64,000 nucleotides of DNA from Liquidambar formosana (Eukaryota > Streptophyta > Magnoliopsida > Saxifragales > Altingiaceae): assembly GCA_039720395.1 (NCBI GenBank), contig CM077820.1, positions 10,391,338-10,455,337 of the forward strand. Direction: 5' to 3'. The position numbers and the translations under genes were made by a program. The first letter of the stretch is position 1. Each line of letters starts with the position of its first letter. Under the pieces are notes generated by a model. The model was not told where the DNA came from, searched no databases, and saw nothing but the letters and a program-made list of their open reading frames with translations. This document shows, one piece after another, positions 1 to 12,596 of the stretch.

Positions 1-473
1 GGGAAAAAGAAAAGAAGTCATTAAATAGGGAGTGGCTTTCAAATTTGCATGCCATTTTTACATGAACGAATAATTCTATATAAGTGACTTGCAATACTCA
101 AGCTTCAGCCATCTTCATCGTGTCAAAAATGCATCTTATTCCAATAAATTTTTGACGCAACCATCATTTTTGAAAAGTTTACCTGAATTTGTATTTAAAA
201 TTTGCAATAATCATATTTACATATTTCAGACATTTTCAAATAGCATTCTTTTGACACTTCCTCACAGTTAAAAAGGGTATATCAAAAAATGAAAAGAAAA
301 AAACGTGTGATTATTTACAGCCCTTAGCAGTCTATCATATTTATAGACCTCATCGAAATATAATGCCAGTTGCTTCATATAAACACCATAATTCTGTTAA
401 ACTTGCTTTTTGTTTAGAAATATTTTCCAATTCAAACCAAGACTCCAAAAGGCACCTGCAAATGGGCAAAGTA
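1..473. other. 3' flank of the HIR gene
   Basis: AT-rich sequence directly downstream of the HIR stop codon, which should hold its 3' untranslated region and polyadenylation signals. The small open frame at 89-271 on the plus strand has no recognisable protein features. Nothing else is visible. Confidence 0.4.
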
Positions 474-3032
474 TCATTCTAGGTTTATCGGAGCACTGGC
501 TGCCTCCATCATCCCATTGCGTATCTGATCACCGATATCCCTGACATGACCAGGGCCATGGGGAATGAAAACGGTAGTGTTCTTAGACGAGTTGCCGAGG
601 TCCTTGATTGTGTCAAAGTACTGAGTGATCATTATGAGATCCATCACCTCCTTAGCTGAGGTGCCTTCCACCTTGTGAGAGAAGTTCAAGATGTTCTCTC
701 TCAAGCCATCTGTGATTGCCTGCCTCTGCCTGGCCACCCCAATTCCACCTAGGTACTTGGATTCAGCTTCGGCTTCCGCCTTTTTAATTAGGAGTATCTT
801 CTCTGCTTCCCCTTTGTATACACTAGCAAGCTGAAGCCTTTGGGCTGTAAAACAATATAAATACAGCATCATTTAGTTACATAAAAGCTGAAGGCAAATG
901 GGCCCATTCAATTGCAGGAGCATCAGCATGATTTTGTGGAAGAATACAAATGTGTGTTGTGGAAGAAGAAACGAGCATATATTTTCATGATGAAATTATT
1001 TAGAGATCATTCAAAAATTAGTGACTGCTTTGAAATCATCACAATATTGTGGGAAATAATGAATCATGCACAAATTACATATTTATTATTAAACCAATTA
1101 CACAGCTCAATGAAAAAGGTTACATATGATTTGCTTATCTATACTAGCCTATAAAAAGATGAATGCAAGAAAAACTTTTGATTAACTAATATACCCTCAT
1201 TTTAATTTTTAAATACACAATTACCCACCTTTCTGCGTATATAGGAAATATAGTAATATGAAAACTATAATTCTAAAACACATACTTTAATATATTCTAA
1301 ACACATACCTTAATATATAAAACACAAATAGGAATTCAAAGGAAACGGAAACTAAAATTCCTATATAATAAATAGAAATATATAGGAATATGGAAACTAT
1401 AATTCTAAAACAACAGCCGGAACATATACCTTAATATATTCTAAAACACATACCTTAATATATAAAACACAAATAGAAATTCAAAGGAAACGGAAATTAT
1501 AATTCCTATATCTATACTACCTATAAAAAGATGAATGTGAGAAAAACTTTTGATTGACTAATATATCTTTATTTTAATTTTTAAATACACAATTATCCTT
1601 TTGCATATATAGGAAATATAGCAATATAAAACACATAACTTAATAAGAATTCTAAGGAAACTATAATTCGTATAATAATTAAATAAATCCAAATCCAAAT
1701 AGGAATTCTAAGAAAACGGAAACTATAATTCGTAAAACCCTAACAATGTTAACATATAATTACAAATAGAAACATATTATAAAAATCATAAAACCCTAAC
1801 ACAAAAAAGAAGAACTACTGCATCCTTCTTCTACCTCTTCTATGTGCCTTCATTGCATCTCCTTTCTTCTGGTGCTTTGTCTGGTATGTAGTTTTCAATA
1901 AACTTGACTCATATATACAAATTATGTTTAAACATTTAAATCTCTATCTGTATAAACATTTAAATCTCTGCCTGCATTGCATGATTGGACTTTTAAATCT
2001 CTATTTGAATTGCAAAATTAGCAAGAAAAAGAAGAGAATCAAAGACGAATCAGTTGAATGAAAATAAAAAAACGCATGCTTGAACAAAAACAAATGAAAA
2101 CCCAGATTAAGAGGCCATAAAATAAAAAAAAAAAAAAAAAACTTGAATTGCATAAGTAAAGTTTTGAATAGCACATATAATCTTTGATTATTTTCTAAGG
2201 ATTCGCATATCAGAAAAAACTTGAATTGCATTATTGAACTTTTAAATTGCTACTGTTGCATAATTTTCATATTTTGTTGAGAATTCACATATGATCTCTG
2301 ATTTGTAAATATAATCAAGTCAAATTACCAAGAAAAAGAAGAGAATCAAAGACGATTCAATTGAAGGAAAATTAAAAAAGAAGCAGGCTTGAACAAAAAC
2401 AAAACAATACCCCCCCCCCCCCCCCCGCCCCCAAAAAAAAAAAAAAAACCATTAACGAATGCACAAGAAAAAAAAGAAAATAAAAAGGGAAGGTCTAATG
2501 AACCACCAAAAAAAGTCCCTTTCAAATTGTGAGGTTCATGAAACTTTGCAATATCTACCTGCAAACCCAAAATACCAAACTAAACAAAACAAAACCAAAA
2601 AGAACAAAAAGAAAAGAAAATAACTTAGATCACAACCCAAAAAAAAAAAAAAAAGTTCAAAATCATTTATAAAAAAATAAATGTACAAGCCCAAAAAAAT
2701 AAAATCACAAGCAGTGATCCACCATGCATCGACGAAGAAAATATATATATATATATATCGAAATCAAATCATATTAAAGAACCTATGTATAATGAAGTTT
2801 CAAAGATAATTTTAAGCACTATGATTTGGGAAAGATAATGAAAAAAAAATAGTAATCATATCAAAAGAAGTGAAGGATTGAGTAATCAAAGTGCTTTCAT
2901 CTTATGCAAAGGCACGAAAAAATTATTAAATTTAAAAAATTATTATCATTATTGAAAAAAATAATTTAACTCAAAAAAATTTACGTGCAACGCACGTGTA
3001 CACCAACTAGTATATATATATATATATATATG

Positions 3033-3070
<38 letters not shown>

Positions 3071-6000
3071 AGGAGAACATGAGACTTGCAAACATTCATT
3101 CTGTACAAATTATCTTGGATTCGGCCTCATAGCAGATGATAGAGCTAGAATAGATATTTTCTGCTTCCTCCTCACATGAGCACATATCCTTCCTTTTTAT
3201 TATTATTATTTTTTTATTAGGGTTGCTAAGTTGATGGTAGAGCACTCAGCTTTTAAGTATGGCTAGGATATTTTACACACGTTTGGATAAAGCAACGGAT
3301 TTGCAGGTAAATGGTTTTGGACCTGCCAAATACTAGTTATAGAACGAAAAGAAAAAAATTAATTAAGAGTCAAAAGATCGACAAACTGGGAATTGTTAAA
3401 AACCTAAATAATACATTAATATTGAAAAATAACCTATCTTTTATTAATTGACGACAGTTTAACTTCAAATTATAACAGTTGTGAGGGAGTTATATGTCTA
3501 AAACAGTAACTTCTTAATCATCTTAAAATAGTGAATTTTTTGATAAGGATCTTAAAATAGTAAATTTTATCTCTTAATCCTACATGAAACTCCCTTTCTA
3601 CCCTAATAATATCAATCATAAATCCACATTTGAACCAAATTTGAAAGCGGAAGAAATTAATATCTGAAACTTAGATGCAAATAATTCTACTCAGTACTAC
3701 CAGCATCAAACCTTCAAACTAAAATAAAAAATTTGTACAGCTGCAATAAGAACAGCAAGTAATGTATAAGCTCATAACCTGCATTTATCTCATTCATTGC
3801 CTTGCGCACAGAGGGATCAGGTATAATGTCAACCATCAGTATGTGCTCTATGCTATATCCATATGCTCCCATCACCTGAACCATGATTTCAACAAATGAT
3901 AAATTTTTTACATAAAGTAGCTCTGAAATACACAAAACTTAGTTCACTTAAGCAATGACACAAGGAGGAAACAACAAGTTTCAGCTTCTTTCATGTGCCA
4001 TACTGCCATCGTAATATTTTGTTGTCCAGTTCAGTGTTAAGCAATAATAATGCTTCTGTTTCAATTTAGTCAGCACTTACTATGATTATGATCCATGCAT
4101 AGTTCGGAGAAGACAAAAATGGCCAACGAATATATATCTTAAAGAGAGCTGTGAGGCCCACAGCTCCACTGGGGAAATTTGAGTCAAGGCAATTCAAGCT
4201 TTTGATCATAAAAGGACAGGCATCCTAACCAAACCCAACTTTTCTGATAAAGGGTGTTTTGTTTACTAACTTGATGCTTTTAATCTGATTCTTGAGGAAA
4301 TTAAGATAATAAAGTGGGACTAAATTTTGTCTACTCATTACTTTGAGCATGAGTATTGGGAATTTGGAATACATCATGAAAAATCATGTTGATGAGCTCC
4401 AATTCATACTTAAACAGCTTTTGATCAACAAGTTTTGGTATTCCCCTCTTATTGCTACAAGCCTACAATGCTTAGCTCTCATTGGCTGGAGTCATATGAT
4501 TTCAGATTCTCAATCTAGATTTAGTTTTCGACTCTTGATTTTAGAAGAGTATGAGATTCTCTATTTCCTCTCAATGAAATCAATGGTGCAGAGGGATGTA
4601 AAGTAATTAACTTGACATGACTGGTGGCTGTCAAAACATAATCTTCAATCTGTCTTCACAAAGAAGGGCCCATTCCCATTTTCAGAGTAGATATGACACT
4701 AACTATCCATAACTTTGTGGAAAATTTATTAAATAGTGACGGGTGGCTTCGTCCTCGGGTAATATGCAGCTAGTTTCTTCAGGAAAAATCATCGATACTC
4801 ACTAGACACTACTATGTCCATACAAAGATCTTTTGTAGCAAAACAAACATGTTAGAAGGTGAATGGGTGTGAAATTGCAGCAGCAAGAGAAGTGGAAGAC
4901 TAAATTTTCACTCTGCTTTACCATGTGGTGTGATAGGAAACCTGGGTAGGCAATGTGATTATTTGTAGCTAATGAATAGACAACTGTTTGGATCTCTTTT
5001 GACTTTCAAGTCTGCTAATTTTCTTAGGCCTATGTAAAAAAGACAGAGGGATCAGTGTCACATAAATATGAAATCGTCGACAAAAAATTTCCTGAGAAAA
5101 AAATTGTAATATTGAAAGAACTATCAGCAAACATGCCTTGCCCATTCTTGCTATACTTCAAGGAACTTAATGGGAAAACTTTTAGGGTTGGATTGTCATC
5201 TCAAGTTCAAAACTAACCCACACCTCAAACCTATTCTAGTGCCGATTGAAAAATTTTAGTGATGTCTTCCCTAAGTTTTAATGCTGCAAAAATGTGCAAG
5301 TACAACTTCCATGATGCTTCATCTTGAGAAATGATTGCACATGATTTCAGAATTATTTCCCAGAAAAAGATCAGAAATAAACATTATCCACACAAAAGAA
5401 GGACGAAAACTAAATGATATGGCTGCAAGGCTGTTTAAATTGTAACCCAAACAAGGAAAAAAAAAACAAAAAGATACGTAATTATGATATTTTAAGATTA
5501 ATGCTATAGAGAAGATGGAGAATGTGAATTGAAACTGAAGATAAATACTGCCGGACACAATCACAATACACAGATTGCACCTACCAATAGAGCCAATTTA
5601 GTTTAATCTAACCAATCCCCAGTCTTCAACTTTTAAAGATTCTTTGGGCTAATCTTACCAATCCCCTAGTCTTTGGCTTTTGAAGATTCTTTGGCAGGAA
5701 GTAACAAGTAAAATTTAGAAAACAAAGCCTGAACATGAGAGAAAAGTATAGATATCCCTCCAGTGTCTTATGATTGGGAACGGAACAGAAACAGTAAATA
5801 AAAAATTCTCTCTCCTACTGAGTAAAAGCAAAAGAACAAACCAAAATGAGAACACAACATAACTTACAACATCCAAAAAAGATCAAAGACCTCATACAAT
5901 GAATAATCATCTCATAACAGCTTCAGGTTACCTTCTCAAGTTCCTCCAAGACAGTTTTAGCCACATCACCCTTTTGTTCGAAGAGCTCATCCAAAGTCAT

Positions 6001-7655
6001 TCTTGGAACATGAGCTCGAACCACTAAGAAGACAAAGCAGATGTATCATAGGAACAAGGACAAAATCAGGGGGAAAGGAAAAAAAGAAAAAGATAGAAAA
6101 TGTATCACATAACAAGGCTAAATGTCTCCAAAAAATTATGATAATTACCATCAAACACGTAAGCCTGAATCTGCTCTCTGGGGTTTTGCAACTCATAAAA
6201 TGCATCATCAGCATTTTCTTTGACTACTCGGTATTGAATCGAGCAAACCATTTGCACGAAGACATTGTCCTGCAAAATGAAAAACTGTTTATGCTTACTT
6301 TTTCCTCAGAGCAACAAATACCTGACCTCACTATTAAAGCACTAAATTATAAGTACCAAAAACAATGTCCTGCAAAAATGCAAGATTGTTTATACTTGAT
6401 TTTCCAACGGAAGCAACAAAATCCATCGCCTCATGATTGAAGCTTTGAATCATACGTCTTTAAAAGAGAAGGAAAAAAAAAAAGCACAACTTCTTATTAC
6501 AAATAGAACCAATTTAGGTTAATGCAAGTTATCATAGATCTTCATGCATGTGACCCTTATGTATGGGCAACATTGTTGACACTCATATATCTTAATTGGC
6601 TCAGTGGGTCACACTCTTTGACACCAATAGTAACTACTCCATGATATCATTTATGTGGTTGTTTATTTAACAATTCCAATTTGATCCTCCCTATTTGTGT
6701 CTCTCATGAAAGCATCCTCCATATCTTCTTCATTGGAAAAAAAAAAAAAAAAAGAAGGGGGGGGGGGGCGGGGGGAGGCGGGGGAATGCAATGGTAAAAT
6801 CACCACCCAAATATTAATCTCTGATTACGAAGTGGTTCAGGGCCAGATGGGGCACATGACATCACATAGTTTCTTGATGGCTCAACACTCTTACCAACAC
6901 TCCACACCACAAAACACATGCCAGCATCAAAATAGACTCAACAGGTAGGAATTTTGAAGGGGTTTTTCTTTTTTCATTTTTACAATCTTTAAAGCTTCTA
7001 CTTTCTTTACACGTTAATCTTTCATTTCCAATTTCCTTTTTTCAAGAAATTCGCACAACATATGCGTTCTCTCCGGAATCTCTATTTTTCTTTTCAATTT
7101 TAAGAAAAAAAAAATGTGCTCACTTTAAACACCACATCAAAATAAAATTTCCCCTAAATTTGAAAAATGTTAATACAGAGTCGGCAATCGGCATAACGTC
7201 AAAAACTCAGAATCAATGCGTTAGGAAAAACCCAATTAGCAGTTTTCTTTGAACTCATTAACCCAATTATCCAAATTCGAAAGACCCACGAAATTAAAAC
7301 ATATATGAAATACACAAAATACAAAGAAAATATAAATTGAAAACAATCACATACATATAGAGAGAGAGATAGGGTTAAATGAGTCCTAAAGAGAGAAAAT
7401 TAACGAGAGATATAGGGTTGACAATCACATACATATATAGAGAGAGAGAGGGGTGAGGACCTTGGTCTTGGTCTCGATGCGGACATCGAGAGAGCTGATC
7501 CTGAGGGAGAGGATGCCGGTGACACATTCGCCGGCGAAAGGGTTGAAAAAGTGGAGACCAGGTTGAGCCAACTTGTCGAAGCGACCCCACTTCTCCACCA
7601 CGCCTATGCTAGCCTGGTCTATGCATCCGCAGAAAACACAAAACGTATTCCCCAT
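474..7655 (-). CDS. HIR4: Hypersensitive-induced reaction (HIR) protein, SPFH/band 7 family, five exons
   Basis: Coding exons in order are 7655-7461, 6269-6149, 6023-5932, 3875-3779 and 844-474. All joins are GT-AG and keep frame, giving 291 residues, the usual length for plant HIR proteins. The protein starts [11 protein letters not shown]: Gly2 is a likely myristoylation site and Cys6/9/11 are candidate palmitoylation sites, fitting attachment to the plasma-membrane inner face. The SPFH/prohibitin domain covers about residues 8-190 ([38 protein letters not shown]). An Ala/Glu-rich helical stretch and the conserved [13 protein letters not shown] motif follow. Family members oligomerise in membrane microdomains and associate with NLR immune receptors. 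The residues resemble the Arabidopsis At5g51570 (HIR4) type more than HIR1-3, from memory of the family, so the symbol is tentative. No break is seen. Introns 3 (2.06 kb) and 4 (2.93 kb) are long; intron 4 holds a Helitron. The start is fixed by the MGN motif just after a CT/GA-rich leader. Confidence 0.93.
1138..3010 (+). mobile_element. Non-autonomous Helitron in HIR intron 4
   Basis: The element begins TCTATACTAGCC after an A and ends CTAG before a T, the A/T insertion preference of Helitrons. Just before the end lies a hairpin, ACGTGC-aac-GCACGT (about 2983-2997). A second start of the same type (TCTATACTACC) lies at 1511, and the first 130 bases after each start are near-identical, so two copies are nested or in tandem. 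Inside are repeated A-rich modules (for example 2020-2110 and 2326-2408) and homopolymer runs at 2411-2450. There is no Rep/helicase coding. It lies in the same orientation as the plus strand, opposite to the host gene. Confidence 0.75.
3011..3066. repeat. (TA)n(GA)n compound microsatellite
   Basis: About 11 TA units (3011-3031) run into about 16 GA units (3035-3066), directly after the 3' end of the intronic Helitron. Confidence 0.9.
3876..5931 (-). other. HIR intron 3
   Basis: Intron bounded by GTAACC at 5931 and TTCAG at 3876. It contains a partial tandem duplication of about 60 bases at 5590-5700 (repeated GATTCTTTGG) and a plus-strand open frame of 87 codons at 4343-4606 that I cannot relate to any protein. 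No mobile element with clear ends is seen. Confidence 0.7.
6270..7460 (-). other. HIR intron 1 with a duplicated splice acceptor region
   Basis: The intron runs from GTCCTC at 7460 to TTTTGCAG at 6270. About 100 bases upstream of the acceptor is a diverged copy of the exon 2 boundary (6361-6455 resembles 6262-6355), including a second TTTTTGCAG followed by GACA at 6370. An A17 run followed by G-rich sequence lies at 6729-6784. Tandem microsatellite-like GATA/GAGA motifs occur near 7360-7450. Confidence 0.7.
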
Positions 7656-7780
7656 TCTCTCTCTCTCTCTCTCTCTCTCTCTTACTTTCTCTCTGTATTA
7701 TAAGAGCTGAGGAAGAAGAAGAAGAAGATTACGCTGCATTAATTTGGGATATTTAAAAATGCTGTGGAATGATATTAGAC
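7656..7780 (-). promoter_or_regulatory. 5' leader and proximal promoter of the HIR gene
   Basis: Immediately upstream of the ATG the coding strand carries a (GA)n run of about 26 bases, then GAA/CTT-rich sequence. Such purine-pyrimidine tracts are common in plant 5' untranslated leaders. Farther up there are AT-rich stretches (around 7752-7760) that could act as a TATA element, but none is a clear consensus. Confidence 0.4.
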
Positions 7781-7865
7781 CGCCTCTAGCGAAGAGTGAG
7801 GTTATGGAGAGGGCATCCTCATTTTATATACCGTGGGGTTTACCTTTACTTTTACACTTTTTAAT

Positions 7866-8329
7866 GGGGGAATTTTAGATTAGTCGGTTTACCGAAAATA
7901 ATTAATAGTTATCTATATTTCTATACTACTATATAAAGCCAATTTTCTTTATCGTTGGCATGTACTTGAATTTACAAAAAAATTCTCTTTTAATTACCCT
8001 ACTTTTAAGAAGATTTAGGAGTAATATTGTAATTACAGGAAATTACAATTAGTTATTTACTCTTAACTGGGCACCCCACTCTCCTAAGATGTCTCCCCAA
8101 TTCTCTCTCTTAAAAATTGACATGATACTTTAATATTTGAAAATTAACAGTTATCAAAATTAAAATTCAACTAAATCCCTAATTAATCTTCTGAATGTGT
8201 GTTGCACATGTATCGCGTGTGTCTGGTGACTAGTTATTAATTAAGTGAGTAGTCATTTATTAGAAAATTTGTAATAATTTGTATTGAACTATAATTATTT
8301 TTCAATAACCCAACCATCTAAAATTCTCC
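7866..8329. mobile_element. MITE with terminal inverted repeats, interrupted by a Helitron
   Basis: The left end GGGGGAATTTTAGATTAGTC and the right end ACCATCTAAAATTCTCC are inverted copies. The same family occurs uninterrupted at 39187-39342, which also shows the AAAATAATTA and ATAATTATTT segments next to each terminus. The interior here is broken by the Helitron at 7912-8233. Confidence 0.7.
7912..8233 (+). mobile_element. Short non-autonomous Helitron (322 bp)
   Basis: Begins TCTATATTTCTATACTACT after an A and ends GGTGACTAG before a T. A degenerate hairpin (CACATG...CGCGTGTG) precedes the CTAG end. The 5' end resembles the Helitrons at 1138, 35052 and 40850. No coding capacity. Confidence 0.65.
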
Positions 8330-8748
8330 TTTTAATAATGCATGCTCTCATTTTATTTATTTTTCTTTCTTTTTTCCCCCTATTGCCATGAGATGTTCAA
8401 ATTTTTTATCTTATTATTCCCCTTGGCTTAAACAAAGCTACTATCCACTTGAACATGCGATCAATTGGAAAAATGTTGAGTAGGTGACAGATTTTTTAAA
8501 AGTACAAGGAGTTGAAATGTATATCTTCTCATTCTTACCATGTAGGTACCAAAATCAACTAATTTATTCTTTGGGATTATACTTGCACTCACTCATGTAA
8601 AAATTATAAGACAAAGTAAAATGCGACATTAAAATTCCAAACACCTCAGGTGTCTCAACATTTTCACATAAAGGATAAGACTAACAAGTACATATTGCTA
8701 CTTACATGGATTGATGCATTTCCTTTGGGATGCATTGCAATACTCTAA

Positions 8749-9030
8749 GGCTGCATTTGGTTTGAGAGAATAGAATAGAATGAGAACAAAAATGGAATGA
8801 GAATATTTATTTCATGGCTAATGTTTGGTAAATAATGGGAATGGAATGTAAAATAATAAGTGTGACCTACTTTTAATGATTTTCGGTCCTAAAAAGAATG
8901 AATAGTCATTCCTTTTTGTTTGAGAAGGAATGACCATTTCATTCCCTTGTATTACCAAACATTCATTTTTTTTTAAGGAATATAATTATCATTTTATTCC
9001 CACCCTCATTCCCTTGAACCAAACACAATC
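8749..9030. mobile_element. MITE with TTTGGTT-type inverted ends
   Basis: The left end GGCTGCATTTGGTTTGAGAG and the right end CTTGAACCAAACACAATC are imperfect inverted repeats. The interior carries complementary GGAATGA and TCATTCC blocks, so the whole can fold back. This is a common plant architecture. I do not see a clear target duplication. Confidence 0.5.
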
Positions 9031-10331
9031 ACCAAAGTAAAATATTTTTATTGCTTTATTAGGAAAAAAAAAAGTGTGCCATGTTGTCATGTGATAAGTC
9101 TTTTACTCTTTTACGCCTTCCTTTCTAATTATTTAACGGATTTTAACTCTCATTCATTGTACCCACCTATTTAATGACGTGAAATTAATATATTGGTTAA
9201 CCTTTAATTTATTTTCAAATTAATAATAATAAAAACAAACCTCTTCTAAAACCTTCAAATGCAAAAAAGAAAACATAAGAGAACTCAAGAAAGTGAATTT
9301 GTCTCTTCGAGCCATCCGATAAAATTAGAACAATACGACGAAAATGAATCCTATAAACATTGGAGTTTGGGTTAAATTTTAAATATACATACACACAATG
9401 TCGATGTATTTTCTTTTCTTTTAAGAGGGTTGATACTATTTTTCCGTCAAATAAAGAAAAAGAAAAAAATATATACAAATTTTATAACAGACTTTTTTTT
9501 TAATTTTTCTTTTGCGTTAGGTAACTTCATACATATATGGTAACTTTATATGTGTGGAAAATTAATAACTGTTAATTGATTTCTGATTGAATTTGAGTTG
9601 ACTTCCAAAATTTTCCATTTTTTATTTATTTATAAACTCTCCACCTTCTATAACATGGAAAATGATCTTTTTTTTTTTTTTTTGGTAAAACATGGAAAAT
9701 GATTTTCTTCTCTTAAATTAACATGTTTTTTAGCACCTCTCCCCGCAATCAATTAATATTAGATTTTTAATGATAAAAAAAAAATGAAAATAAAGCCTAG
9801 TCCCTTTTTATATAGTTTTCTTATTATTGAACTTCTTATAATTTTTTGTCGATGACATGATAGCCTAATAACATTCTTCTCAGTAATTAAGCGAGCAATC
9901 TTGGGTTCTCAAACTTATGTAGAAGTATTGATACCCATTTGTTAATATTGGAAGTTAGGGGTATTGGTAAATTCTATGATTATCAAAAAAGGAAAAAAAA
10001 AAAAGACTTTATAGTTTATACAAATTGTGTACAATTGTATTTGCATAAAACTATAGATACAAAGACTTTGAGAAATATCAAGCAATAGCTATATTCTTTT
10101 TTTAATTTTTTAATTTTTTTTTGGGTATAAGATAAGACCATAAAAATATCAAACACTAGTTATCAACTTATCATGTGTTGTTATCCTGATTTTAATTTTG
10201 TTCAATACCAATTTTATTTTATATAAATACATTGAACAAGTTTATTTCTTTACATTTTTATTTTTATGAAACCCACGTGACCCACTATTAACATAAATAA
10301 AACCCAAAACAACAACGCACCCACATTGATG
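9031..10331. other. AT-rich intergenic stretch
   Basis: Long A and T runs with no supported gene. The minus-strand frame at 9215-9478 is low-complexity. No further element with clear ends is seen. Confidence 0.5.
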
Positions 10332-10340
10332 GGCTCACCA

Positions 10341-10535
10341 TGGATTTGGATTTGGTACAGTAAACGTAGGATCGATGACACATGATAAGGAGAAGAAATG
10401 GAAGGCTGAAATTCGAGAGATGTATTTGACGTCCACGTCTAATAATCCTTTATTTCTCTTCCTTGCCACGTATCGTCGATCTTACGTTTACTACACCATA
10501 TAGTCAAAATAGCCAACTGCACCAAATCCAAATCC
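10341..10535. mobile_element. MITE flanked by a perfect 9-bp target duplication
   Basis: The terminal inverted repeats are GGATTTGGATTTGGT on the left and ACCAAATCCAAATCC on the right, with a second inverted block (AGTAAACGTA and TACGTTTACT). The flanks are GGCTCACCA at 10332-10340 and again at 10536-10544. A 9-bp duplication points to the Mutator superfamily. A related but longer element is at 19889-20134. Confidence 0.75.
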
Positions 10536-10544
10536 GGCTCACCA

Positions 10545-11655
10545 CAATGCGATTATAGCAATGGCGCCTACGTAAAATATTGAAATTGGACATTAATGCA
10601 CATACCGTTGGAGTTTAATTTTGTGTCCCCTCAGTTTTCCTTGCTTTCAGACAGCTTTGCCATTAGTGGACCAAGTCCACGTCCTTTTCTTCCAACCCTT
10701 ACATAGTTTCATATAAATGTTGGGTCACGTTAAGATATGATTAATGGGCTAATCATTGCATAATAAATTATGAAAATGCATAAGGAATGATACAAGTAGT
10801 TTAGAAAAATGTGAAAATACTTTAAAAAAAAATGGTATAAACACATTTTTTCATACAATGATTAGTTTATGAATTATAGCCTTAGGGCACATATTAAGAA
10901 AACCCATGAGTTTTTTTTTAATTTGTAAGTCCCTATAAGTACATGGCCATGCCAATGGCATAATAATCTAATAATATTTTTCTAACTTGTTAAATGAGCA
11001 ATCTCGGATTTAAGTTTATGATGAAACATTGATATCCATTGTTGATATTAGGGAGAATTGGGTTAGGGGTAAATTCTAATAATGGACAAAATAATAATAA
11101 TAATAATAATAAGTATATGGTCACATTACAACTATAAACTATAAAGTATCCCTCTATTTGGTTGTTCAAATGATTCCATTTTATTTTACGTAAAAACGAT
11201 CATTTTAAATAAGGTTATTTAAAAATGTTAGAGTCATAATCATAGTTGATTGTTATGGGATCAATTTTGGAAAATAATGAAACGTATTTGTTTTAAAATT
11301 TTTACTTTCATTTGTAATAATGATTATCTTTTTTAAAAATAAAAATTTCCATTCATTGTATAGGACAACTTCACAAAATCATACACAAAACAAAACACAA
11401 CGTGGGATGTCCAAACAAGCCCCAAGTCAATTCTTTGAAGCTAACTAAACAAATAAGTAGGATTCAATTCCATGGCAGCTGGTTGGAAAATTCCCACCCC
11501 TTGACCACGGTTACTCAATTGACCATTTGGAACTTACTATGTAGTTAAGTCTGTAGAACTCAAATATTGCTAACCAAAATACCAACCATAATATTATCAA
11601 AATAAAATATAAAAAAAAAAAAAAAAAAACAACCACAATTCCTAAAAGCTCTCAC

Positions 11656-11709
<54 letters not shown>

Positions 11710-11799
11710 CACACCACACTTTATTTATTTATTTTTTTTTTGGGTTCTTGAAAACAAAATATTTTTATTTTTATTTCTATATTAAAAGCATGAATAATA
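10545..11799. other. AT-rich intergenic stretch
   Basis: No gene is supported. It contains an (ATA)n run near 11089-11112, an A-run at 11609-11629 and the long CT microsatellite listed separately. Confidence 0.5.
11659..11706. repeat. (CT)24 microsatellite
   Basis: Uninterrupted CT dinucleotides over 48 bases. Confidence 0.95.
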
Positions 11800-11905
11800 T
11801 TTTCAAAACACTAACTAAAAAAAAAAAGAACAAAAAAACTGAACAAAATCTTGTAAAATAATAATGATAATTATGACAAAATTACTTCAATCAATATATA
11901 GTAAA

Positions 11906-12302
11906 GGGAACAGCTATTGCAACCCCCATTTTTATCACTCCACCCCTATCCTTTAGGTTTTTAAGGTTTTACGCAAAATATAAAAGGTTTTTTATAAAAA
12001 CCAGCCACATTGTCACTAGAAAATATCATTTTGAACAACTTTGTAGAAGAAATTTTTTCTCAAATCTATCGTTAAAGTAGACTTTTTAGCCATTTATAGC
12101 CATTATTTTATTTTTTGCCAAAAAGTCTACTTAAACGATAGATTTTAGAAAAACTTTCTTTTGCAAAGTTGTTCAAAATGATATTTTCTAGTGGACAACA
12201 TGACTGGTTTTTGTAAAAACCCTTTATATTTTTCATAAAATTTTAAAAACTAAAACGAATAAGGAATTTGATAAAAAAAATGGGGTTGCAATAGCCGTTC
12301 CC
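11906..12302. mobile_element. Mutator-type foldback MITE, copy 1 (397 bp)
   Basis: The ends are GGGAACAGCTATTGCAACCC and its inverse ending AATAGCCGTTCCC. The flanks TATAGTAAA and TGTAGTAAA form a 9-bp target duplication with one mismatch. The two halves are imperfect inverted copies: TATCGTTAAAGTAGACTTTT pairs with AAAAGTCTACTTAAACGATA. No coding capacity. Confidence 0.85.
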
Positions 12303-12596
12303 TGTAGTAAAAGGAGTGCTTTGGTAGCGGAATGAAAACACTACCATATATATTGTTTCCTTAGTTACTAAGCCATTAATAATTAGTAACGCTTGAGCAG
12401 GCCCCCAAATTAGAAGACGTTGTATTTTATTTTATTTTATTTTGGTAATGCTTGACTGAGCGGTTGGTTTTCATAAAAACCTTTTATATTTTCAAAACAC
12501 TAACTGAAAAAAAAAAAAGAACAAAAAACCTGAACAAAATCTTGTAAAATAATAATGATAATTATGACAAAATTACTTCAATCGATATATAGTAAA

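Noticed and set aside
3215..3270. tRNA-like GATGGTAGAGCACTCAG sequence
   Set aside because: Only an A-box-like piece; no cloverleaf arms or B-box follow.
4343..4606. 87-codon plus-strand frame in HIR intron 3
   Set aside because: No family resemblance, no splice or promoter context, and antisense to the host gene.
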